This document shows, in pieces, positions 57,516 through 64,000 of a stretch of 64,000 nucleotides of DNA. The translations under genes and the position numbers were made by a program. Numbering within the stretch: the first letter of the stretch is position 1; every line of letters starts with the position of its first letter. This DNA is from Cetobacterium somerae ATCC BAA-474 (GTDB lineage Bacteria; Fusobacteriota; Fusobacteriia; Fusobacteriales; Fusobacteriaceae). Location: assembly GCF_000479045.1 (NCBI RefSeq), contig NZ_KI518173.1:7822-71821 (forward strand), read 5' to 3'. The notes below the pieces were generated by a model, which had not been told where the DNA came from, ran no database searches, and saw only the letters and a program-made list of their open reading frames with translations.

Positions 57516-58826
57516 GTGAAATATTTAGGAACAATGACTAATGTAGATGGAGTTTTAGAAATAGGTGGAGTTTCTGTAAAAGAGTTGCAGGAAAAGTATG
57601 GTACTCCTCTTTATATTTACGATTTAGAGTTTATGGAGAAAAATATAAAAGATTTAAAGGAATCTTTTGTCAGTGAAAAATTTAAAACAACTATAGTTTA
57701 TGCTTCAAAAGCTTATTTATCTAAAGGAATGACTCAAATTATTGAAAAGAATGGACTTGATATTGATGCTGTTTCAGGTGGAGAGCTATATACTATTTTA
57801 ACTTCGAATTTTCCTACAAAAAGAGTTCATATGCACGGTAATAATAAATCTTTAGAAGAGATTGAGATGTGTGTAAAAAACGGGATTGGGAGTATTATTT
57901 TAGATAATAGATTTGAAGCTGAAAAAGTTGCACTTGTATGTAGAAAATTTAATAAAAAAATGAATGTTATGTTAAGACTAAATATTGGAATAGATGCTCA
58001 TACTCATGAATATATAAAAACATCAAAGCACTCATCTAAGTTTGGGGAGTCTATTTTTGATAAAGATGTTGTTAAAATAGTTAAGGATATTGTAGATAGA
58101 CCTGAGTTAAATTTTTTAGGATTTCATAGTCACATTGGATCTCAGATTTTTGATGAGTTAGCTTTTTGCGAAGGTGTTGAAACTATGGTTGAGTTCACAA
58201 AGAAAATTTCAGAAAAACTTAATATTTGCATTCCAGATATAAATATTGGAGGAGGTTTTGGGGTTAGATATACCCAAGAGGATACTGATGTTAATCTAAA
58301 AAAAATAATGAAAAAGATTATCAGATGTTTAGAAAATAGTTTAGTAAAAGAAGGGATGGATATAAAAAATGTGACTATAGAACCTGGGCGATCTATCGTG
58401 GCTCAAGCTGGAAGTACTCTTTATACAGTTGGTGGTGAAAAAGAAACATATGGTGGAGAAAAATATATTTTTATTGATGGAGGGATGACAGATAATATAA
58501 GACCAGCTCTTTATCAAGCTAAATATGAGAGTATCGTTGCAAATAAACTTAATGAAACAGAGAAAGAGATTGTAACTATTGCTGGTAAATGTTGTGAATC
58601 GGGAGATATCATAGCTAAAAATGTAAGGTTAGGAAAATGTAGGGAAAATGATTTGATTCTTGTTAGCTGTACAGGGGCGTATGGACACTCTATGAGTAGT
58701 AATTACAATAAAGCTTTAAAACCAGCAGTGGTATTTGTAAAAGATGGAAAAAGTTATCTTGTTTCTAAAAGAGAAAGTTATGATGATTTAACAAAAAATG
58801 ATATACTATTGGAAAATATATTTTAA
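57516..58826 (+). CDS. lysA: Diaminopimelate decarboxylase
   Basis: 436 residues of the PLP fold III family: YGTPLYIYD, YASKAYLS (PLP Lys), DAVSGGELYT, HMHGNNKS, FHSHIGSQI, NIGGGFGVRY, EPGRSIVAQAG and the CCESGD signature with the active-site Cys. LysA removes CO2 from the D-centre of meso-diaminopimelate to give L-lysine. GTG start at 57516 follows AAGGAGG. No other lysine-biosynthesis gene is adjacent. The neighbours (D-aminoacylase, racemase, serine hydrolase) suggest salvage of peptidoglycan-derived DAP. Confidence 0.93.
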   Translation: MKYLGTMTNVDGVLEIGGVSVKELQEKYGTPLYIYDLEFMEKNIKDLKESFVSEKFKTTIVYASKAYLSKGMTQIIEKNGLDIDAVSGGELYTILTSNFPTKRVHMHGNNKSLEEIEMCVKNGIGSIILDNRFEAEKVALVCRKFNKKMNVMLRLNIGIDAHTHEYIKTSKHSSKFGESIFDKDVVKIVKDIVDRPELNFLGFHSHIGSQIFDELAFCEGVETMVEFTKKISEKLNICIPDINIGGGFGVRYTQEDTDVNLKKIMKKIIRCLENSLVKEGMDIKNVTIEPGRSIVAQAGSTLYTVGGEKETYGGEKYIFIDGGMTDNIRPALYQAKYESIVANKLNETEKEIVTIAGKCCESGDIIAKNVRLGKCRENDLILVSCTGAYGHSMSSNYNKALKPAVVFVKDGKSYLVSKRESYDDLTKNDILLENIF

Positions 58827-58839
58827 GGAGATGCAATTT

Positions 58840-60009
58840 ATGAATATAGAGCTTTTAAAAAAACACAGCGAAAATATAAAAAATTGGTTAGTAAAGGTGA
58901 GAAGAGATTTTCATGAGCACCCAGAATTAGGAACTCAAGAGTTTAGAACTCACGATAAAATTTGTGAATATTTAGATGAGATGAGTATTCCTCATAGAAC
59001 TTCATTTGACACAGGAGTTATAGCTGAGATTGAGGGAGAAAATAAAAATATAACGATAGCATTAAGAGGAGATATAGATGCACTTCCTATACAGGATATA
59101 AAAAGTGTTGATTATGCTTCAAAAAATAGTGGAATTTGCCATGCTTGTGGGCACGATGTACATACAACTGTAGTTTTAGGAGTGGCAAAATATTTTTATG
59201 AAACAAAGGAGAAGCCACCTGTAAATATAAGATTATTTTTCCAACCTGCTGAGGAAACTGTTGGAGGAGCAAAACCTATGATTGAAGATGGAGCTCTTGA
59301 TGGAGTTAATGCTGTTTATGGATTACATGTAGATGAAACTATAGATGTTGGAAAAATTGGAATAAAGTACGGAGCTATGAATGCTTCTTCAGATACCTTA
59401 AAAATAAAGATAAAGGGAGAAAGTTGTCATGGTGCTTATCCAAGTAGAGGTGTGGATGCACTTTTAATAGCATCTCATGTGATTATTGCTCTTCAGAGTA
59501 TTGTGAGTAGAAATTTAGATGCTAGAGAATCTGGTGTAATAACAATTGGAACAATAAATGGTGGAACTGCTGGGAATATTATATCAAATGAGATTGAGCT
59601 TAGAGGAACTTTGAGAACTTTAGATCCAGATGTTAGAGCTAGAATGAAAAAAAGAATTGAAGAGATTGTAACAACTCTACCTTTAGCTTTTGGTGGAAAG
59701 GGTGAGATTGATATAGAGCCTGGTTACACAGCTTTAATAAACCATGATAAATCTGTAGATATTATTAAAAAAAGTGCTACTGAACTTTTTGGAGAGAATA
59801 GTATCTATGAAAAAAAGTTAGCCAATATGGGAGTGGAAGACTTTGCGTATTTCATTGAAAACACTGAGGGAGCATTTTTTACTTTAGGAGTTAGAAATAC
59901 TGAAAAAAATATAAAAACTCAGGCTCATAATGGAAACTTTGATATTGATGAAGAAGCAATTGTTAATGGAGTAATGATGCAAATATTAAATGTATATAAC
60001 TCAATTTAA
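58840..60009 (+). CDS. M20-family amidohydrolase (aminoacylase / N-acyl-DAP deacetylase-like)
   Basis: About 389 residues. Metal sites are CHACGHDVHTTVVLG (Cys and His ligands near 98-104) and FFQPAEETVGGAKPMIEDG (catalytic Glu pair), with the dimer-domain block HGAYPSRGVDALLIASHVI. The family removes acyl groups from amino acids: hippurate hydrolase, aminoacylase, N-acetyl-diaminopimelate deacetylase. ATG at 58840 follows AAGGAG, which itself overlaps the lysA stop; an earlier in-frame ATG at 58798 is inside lysA. Its position after lysA makes an N-acyl-DAP-like substrate possible. Confidence 0.9.
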   Translation: MNIELLKKHSENIKNWLVKVRRDFHEHPELGTQEFRTHDKICEYLDEMSIPHRTSFDTGVIAEIEGENKNITIALRGDIDALPIQDIKSVDYASKNSGICHACGHDVHTTVVLGVAKYFYETKEKPPVNIRLFFQPAEETVGGAKPMIEDGALDGVNAVYGLHVDETIDVGKIGIKYGAMNASSDTLKIKIKGESCHGAYPSRGVDALLIASHVIIALQSIVSRNLDARESGVITIGTINGGTAGNIISNEIELRGTLRTLDPDVRARMKKRIEEIVTTLPLAFGGKGEIDIEPGYTALINHDKSVDIIKKSATELFGENSIYEKKLANMGVEDFAYFIENTEGAFFTLGVRNTEKNIKTQAHNGNFDIDEEAIVNGVMMQILNVYNSI

Positions 60010-60019
60010 GGAGGAAATC

Positions 60020-60778
60020 ATGGAAAGATTTAATCAACTAAAATCTAATTTACAAAATATAATTAATGAATTTTCAGGAAAAGTAGGCATTATAGTTAAG
60101 GTTGATGGAGAAGAGATATTTTCTAAAAATGAAAGTAAAATTTTTCAATCAGCTAGTTTGATAAAGCTTTTTATTTTAGAGGCACTCTTAGAAAAAATAT
60201 CTCAAGGTGAATTATCTTATAGTGATAAAAAAAGTGTGGATTCAATGGATAAAGTTCCAGGCTTTGGAGTTTTAAAAGTTTTAGATGATAATTTAAGTGT
60301 GACAATAAAAGATTTAGCGACACTTATGATAACTTTAAGTGATAATACAGCTACGAACATGTTGATAGATATTTTAGGAATAGATTACATTCAAAGTTTT
60401 ATTGAGAAAAAAAATTACTATGAGACTCAACTTCAAAGAAAAATGTATGACTCTGAAGCTAGAGAGAGGGGATTAGATAATTTTACAAGTGCTAGAGATA
60501 CCTTAAAGGTTTTAGAAAATCTATATTGTGATGAGACAGCACTTTTTATTTTAAAAAATCAACTGTGTAACTCTAAAATTCCTCTATATTTTTTTAGAAA
60601 GGTAGAGGTGGCTCATAAAACTGGTGATTTAACAAATATAGAGCATGATGCAGGAAGAATATTTTTCAAAAATAGCTTTGTAGATTTGATTATTTTAGCA
60701 GAGGGAGAAAATAAAGAAGCCGTTCTCTTAAATAATAGATTGGGTGAATGTATATATGAAAACTTTAAAAACTGTTGA
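60020..60778 (+). CDS. Class A beta-lactamase-fold serine hydrolase
   Basis: About 252 residues. The three catalytic blocks are present: SASLIKL (SxxK near 45-48), SDN in TLSDNTATNM (near 112) and KTG in VAHKTGDLTN (near 205). There is no signal peptide, so it should act in the cytoplasm, unlike secreted beta-lactamases. Such cytoplasmic homologues are probably peptidases or amidases for D-residue substrates. ATG at 60020 follows AAGGAGG. It overlaps the following D-aminoacylase gene by 23 bases. Confidence 0.85.
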   Translation: MERFNQLKSNLQNIINEFSGKVGIIVKVDGEEIFSKNESKIFQSASLIKLFILEALLEKISQGELSYSDKKSVDSMDKVPGFGVLKVLDDNLSVTIKDLATLMITLSDNTATNMLIDILGIDYIQSFIEKKNYYETQLQRKMYDSEARERGLDNFTSARDTLKVLENLYCDETALFILKNQLCNSKIPLYFFRKVEVAHKTGDLTNIEHDAGRIFFKNSFVDLIILAEGENKEAVLLNNRLGECIYENFKNC

Positions 60779-62363
60779 TGAAAAAAAATATGATTTAGTT
60801 ATAGAGAGTGGAACTGTTGTATTTGGGAATCTCAAAGAAAAAGAGATTTTAAATATAGGAATAATGGGAGATAAAATTGAGGCTGTCTCTAAAGATAAAC
60901 TAGTTGGAAAAAAAATTATTGATGCTAGGAATCTTTATGTAACTCCTGGATTTATAGATATTCATAGTCACTCAGATATCTCTGGATTTATAGCTGAAAG
61001 TTGTACAAGTAAAATTTATCAAGGAGTGACATCAGAAATTAATGGAAATTGTGGAATAGGAATCTCTCCGTGGTCAGATGAGAACAGGGGAAATCTTAAA
61101 AAGTATATTCAAACTCATTCAGATATAAACTATTATCCAATAGATTTAAATAAAACTAAATCTTTTTTAGATTTAAAAAAATTTTTAGAAAAGGGAAAAC
61201 TTGTAACTAATCAAGGATTTCTTGTTGGAGCTGGATGTATTCGAATAGCTATAATGGGGTTTAAGTCAAGTGAGGCCAATGAAAGTGAAATTGAAAAGAT
61301 GAAGATGCTTTTGGAAAAACAGTTTGATGAGGGCGCCCTTGGAATATCTTTTGGATTGATATATCAACCAGGAAATTTTATGAGCCAAAGGGAGATTTTA
61401 GAGCTTTTAAAAGTTGTAAAAAAGTATGATAAAGTCGCATCCTTTCATATGAGAGATGAAGTTAATGAGATTGAAAAATCCATAGAAGAGGTTATCTATT
61501 ATGGCAGAGAAACTAAAGCAAAGGTCAATGTTTCCCATTTAAAAGTTATGAATAGGAAAAATTGGGGAAAGTCTAGAAAAATTATAGAGATGTTAGAGAA
61601 AGCTTGGAAATCGGGAGTATTAATATCTTTTGATCAATATCCCTATGAAGCTACTTGTACCAACCTTTTTGTTCTTATACCTCAAAATGTTTTTGATGGA
61701 GATATAGAAACTTTTATAAAAGAGATTCCTAATTTCTCTGACAAAGTGATGTCTTTAATAAGGGAAAATATTGAAAAGAGAGGGGGAAGTAAAAACATTG
61801 TAGTATCTAATAGTTATTTAAAAGATACCTATTTCAATGGAAAAACAATCTCTGAGATTTCAAAATATCTGAATTTAAGTGAGGAAGAAACTATTTTATA
61901 TATACTTGAAAAATCTAAAGGAAAGGCTCAAGCCATCTATTTCTCTATGGATTTAGAGGATGTAAAGGAGTTTTTCAAAAGTGATTTGGGAGTTATTGCT
62001 AGTGATGGAAACTCTTTACCAATGGAGGATAAATTTGAATTGGGAAATCCTCATCCGAGAAATTTTGGAACGTTTCCAAAATATATATGGATGAATAAAG
62101 ATGAGGTTTCAATAGAAAAAATTATAAATAGAATTACCGAGAGACCAGCTAAACTCTTTAGATTAGAGGGGCGTGGAGAGATTAAAAATGGAAACTTTGC
62201 AGATATTACCATTTTTGATTTGGATAAAATTAAAGATAGCTCCACTTTTCAAAATTCTTTTCAGTGTCCTGTAGGGATAGAGTATGTTGTTATAAATGGA
62301 AAGATTGTTTTGGAAGAGGGAACTGTATTTACGGCTAAGGCTGGAACTATTTTAGTGAATTGA
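60756..62363 (+). CDS. N-acyl-D-amino-acid deacylase (D-aminoacylase)
   Basis: About 535 residues of the amidohydrolase fold: VTPGFIDIHSHSDI (metal His pair), GNCGIGISPW (bridging Cys), FHMRDEVNEIEKSIEE, VNVSHLKVMNRKNWGKS and SDGNSLP, closing GEIKNGNFADITIFDLD. The enzyme frees D-amino acids from N-acyl-D-amino acids, with Glu- and Asp-specific forms known. ATG at 60756 is preferred, but a GTG at 60744 is possible. The start lies inside the serine hydrolase gene (translational coupling). It is last in the operon, ending at a terminator. Confidence 0.92.
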   Translation: MKTLKTVDEKKYDLVIESGTVVFGNLKEKEILNIGIMGDKIEAVSKDKLVGKKIIDARNLYVTPGFIDIHSHSDISGFIAESCTSKIYQGVTSEINGNCGIGISPWSDENRGNLKKYIQTHSDINYYPIDLNKTKSFLDLKKFLEKGKLVTNQGFLVGAGCIRIAIMGFKSSEANESEIEKMKMLLEKQFDEGALGISFGLIYQPGNFMSQREILELLKVVKKYDKVASFHMRDEVNEIEKSIEEVIYYGRETKAKVNVSHLKVMNRKNWGKSRKIIEMLEKAWKSGVLISFDQYPYEATCTNLFVLIPQNVFDGDIETFIKEIPNFSDKVMSLIRENIEKRGGSKNIVVSNSYLKDTYFNGKTISEISKYLNLSEEETILYILEKSKGKAQAIYFSMDLEDVKEFFKSDLGVIASDGNSLPMEDKFELGNPHPRNFGTFPKYIWMNKDEVSIEKIINRITERPAKLFRLEGRGEIKNGNFADITIFDLDKIKDSSTFQNSFQCPVGIEYVVINGKIVLEEGTVFTAKAGTILVN

Positions 62364-62381
62364 AATAAAATTAAAAGAGAG

Positions 62382-62412
62382 CACTCATTAAAAAAATGAG
62401 TGTTTTTATTTT
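62382..62412 (+). terminator. Terminator of the lysA-D-aminoacylase operon
   Basis: CACTCATT (62382-62389) pairs with AATGAGTG (62395-62402), then TTTTTATTTTT. From 62413 to 62548 I see no clear feature other than the ribosome site of the next gene. Confidence 0.85.
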
Positions 62413-62548
62413 TAAGTAGATTATTATGGATAAATTTGTTTAAAATTTTTATTAAAATTTCTAATATTAAAATATTAATAAATATGATATTGTTATTGTA
62501 AGAAAGTATACTAAAATGGTTTCATATGTATTTAAGGGAGTGAAATAG

Positions 62549-64000
62549 TTGTACAAATTAGCAGCAATATTTATTTTTTTATTTTTTACATCAGTTACTG
62601 CATTAGGTGATAATTTAAATATAGGATTAATCACGGATGAGTTTATGGAAAAAAAAGTAAATAAAAAAAGTTTCAATGATTTAATTTTAGAAATGTTAGC
62701 AGAAGAGAGTGTAGAGTTTAATGTAGTAAAAGGAAGTAGAAATGATATAACAAAAAAGTTTTTAACTGGAGATATAAATCTTATATTTCCCATTAGAAAA
62801 AATGATTTTCCAGGAATTAAAATTAACTATAGTGATAATGTGTATTCTCAAATTTTACACATAGCTTCTAATAAAGAAAATATTAGAAATATGGAAGCAT
62901 TATCTGGTAAAACCCTATATATACTTAGAAATACTGGTATAAAAAAATCTATACAAAAGAAATTGAGGGATAACAATGTTATTGCCAACGTTGAAGTAGT
63001 AGATGATTTAAAAAAATATAGTAATCAAATAATCATAGATAGTTCATCATTTACTCATGATTTAAATTATACTTTTATGATTGGGAAAGTACCTTTTACA
63101 GTTTTTGGTTATAATGGAGAAAATCCAGATTTACTGAATAAAATAAATAAAGCATTAGAAAAGAAGTACTTTTGTATATTTAATAATCATAAAGAGAAAG
63201 TTGAACAAACTCTTAGAAAAGAGAAATTTTTTTATAGTTTAACAACAGCAGAAAAAAAATATCTAGAAAATTTAAAAGAAATAAATATAGCTTATGAAGA
63301 AAACTCAACTGTAAGTCATTATATTCCAGAAAGTAAATCTTATGGTGGAGTATTACCTTTAGTTTGGAATGAGATTGCAAAGGATTTAGATTTAAAACTT
63401 AATATTATAAATGAGCCATATGAAGGGTGGGATAAGATAGTATCAAGGTTTGAGAATGGAGAAATAAAAAGCCTAGGGGTTGCTAAGTTTCCTGGAAGAG
63501 AAAATAAATATATATTTAGTAATAAATTAACAGATATACATACTTATAAGATATATAAATCAGATTGCAAAGAAAATATAGATTCAAAAATAGGTGTTAT
63601 AGAAGAATCGATAGAAGACTATATATCCAAAGAGTACTATCCCAAAGAAAATATAATTAGATATAAAAATAAGGTAGAATTAATAGATGCTTTGAAGAGA
63701 GAAGATGTAAAATCTATTCTTCATGTAAATCCATATTTAAGTGGAATATCAGGATATAATTCTGAAATTTTTTATTCTTTTCCCATAAATTTAGCATTTA
63801 ATAAAGAGGATATAATTTTTAAGAATATATTCGATAAAGCTTATATATATTTAGTTGATAAAGATTTATTAAAAGAGAAAAGTATAGAAAGTGATAAAAG
63901 ATTTTCTGCTTTAAAGGTCAAAGAAGCTGAATATTTGAGGGGTCTACTTTATCGAGGAGTTCTTTTATTTTTAATATTTTTAGTTTTTGTATTAGGAGTA
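62549..64000 (+). CDS. Sensor protein with two periplasmic solute-binding-like domains (partial)
   Basis: TTG at 62549 follows AAGGGAG at 8-base spacing and the frame stays open for 484 codons to the window edge. Residues 1-20 form a signal peptide or anchor (AAIFIFLFFTSVTALG). Two tandem solute-binding (SBP family 3-like) domains follow: about 22-220 (NLNIGLITDEF, SGKTLYILRN) and about 245-455 (INIAYEENSTVSHYIPE, YGGVLPLVWNEIAKDLDLKLNI). A membrane helix starts near 470 (LYRGVLLFLIFLVFVLGV). This is the BvgS/EvgS sensor layout; the cytoplasmic output, whether kinase or GGDEF, is beyond the window. Confidence 0.8.
   Translation, partial: MYKLAAIFIFLFFTSVTALGDNLNIGLITDEFMEKKVNKKSFNDLILEMLAEESVEFNVVKGSRNDITKKFLTGDINLIFPIRKNDFPGIKINYSDNVYSQILHIASNKENIRNMEALSGKTLYILRNTGIKKSIQKKLRDNNVIANVEVVDDLKKYSNQIIIDSSSFTHDLNYTFMIGKVPFTVFGYNGENPDLLNKINKALEKKYFCIFNNHKEKVEQTLRKEKFFYSLTTAEKKYLENLKEINIAYEENSTVSHYIPESKSYGGVLPLVWNEIAKDLDLKLNIINEPYEGWDKIVSRFENGEIKSLGVAKFPGRENKYIFSNKLTDIHTYKIYKSDCKENIDSKIGVIEESIEDYISKEYYPKENIIRYKNKVELIDALKREDVKSILHVNPYLSGISGYNSEIFYSFPINLAFNKEDIIFKNIFDKAYIYLVDKDLLKEKSIESDKRFSALKVKEAEYLRGLLYRGVLLFLIFLVFVLGV

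Noticed and set aside
62467-62793. Minus-strand open frame at the start of the sensor gene
   Set aside because: It overlaps the signal peptide and first solute-binding domain of a long, well-started plus-strand frame.

Overview
The window looks like chromosome from an anaerobic, low-GC Fusobacteriota-type bacterium (Fusobacterium or Cetobacterium-like). This is an inference from AT-rich composition, a HydABC-type [FeFe]-hydrogenase, a MalH-type GH4 6-phospho-alpha-glucosidase beside an alpha-glucoside PTS, TRAP and AbgT transporters, and a Bacillus-type Fnr with a C-terminal cysteine cluster. No rRNA, tRNA, CRISPR array, prophage or insertion sequence was seen.

Layout. 1-4.1 kb: cold-shock protein, adenosine deaminase behind a purine riboswitch with overlapping terminator, a DUF1971 cupin and an unusual ArsC-like phosphatase. 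3.4-7.4 kb: treR / treB-treC trehalose locus with a palindromic operator. 7.4-13.6 kb: panE, Fnr with an FNR box, DUF5996, structured RNA copy 1, an Rrf2-controlled ferredoxin/flavoprotein pair, a chloramphenicol acetyltransferase-like enzyme. 13.6-17.5 kb: hydCBA. 17.6-21.6 kb: zinc-ribbon protein, exported phytase-like protein, MATE pump with divergent MerR regulator and a 19-bp-spacer promoter. 21.7-30 kb: eight-gene run (TRAP transporter, GlpQ, MgtC-like, HAD phosphatase, AbgT transporter, amidohydrolase). 30-31.4 kb: cobalamin riboswitch controlling one orphan protein, then a sugar acetyltransferase. 31.5-36.9 kb: LacI regulator, Na+/sugar symporter, alpha-galactosidase, SemiSWEET. 36.9-45.7 kb: nitroreductase, DcuS/DcuR-like two-component pair, methyltransferase, GNAT, S66 peptidase, Fic protein, HxlR regulator divergent from Old Yellow Enzyme and nitroreductase. 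45.7-50.5 kb: GntR regulator, alpha-glucoside PTS, 6-phospho-alpha-glucosidase, aldo/keto reductase. 50.5-53.6 kb: structured RNA copy 2, a C-rich small-RNA candidate, GNAT, and a MocR regulator whose 3' end lies in a third, partial copy of the RNA repeat. 53.6-62.4 kb: AlaX editing protein, then two divergent operons (murI-yfcC, and DUF3870-lysA-M20-serine hydrolase-D-aminoacylase) suited to D-amino-acid or muropeptide salvage, each carrying a related hairpin-plus-terminator leader. 62.5-64 kb: start of a sensor with two solute-binding-like domains, cut by the window edge.

The most unusual signals are RNA-level: (1) a ~310-nt structured RNA in two near-complete copies plus a 3' fragment, with a long-range helix and a predicted terminator-loop pseudoknot; (2) the paired leaders on both arms of the D-amino-acid cluster; (3) a cobalamin riboswitch on a one-gene transcript of unknown function; (4) a short C-rich small-RNA candidate at 50.94-51.02 kb. 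Functions given from family recognition are knowledge-based. Promoters, operators and folds were read by eye and not computed.
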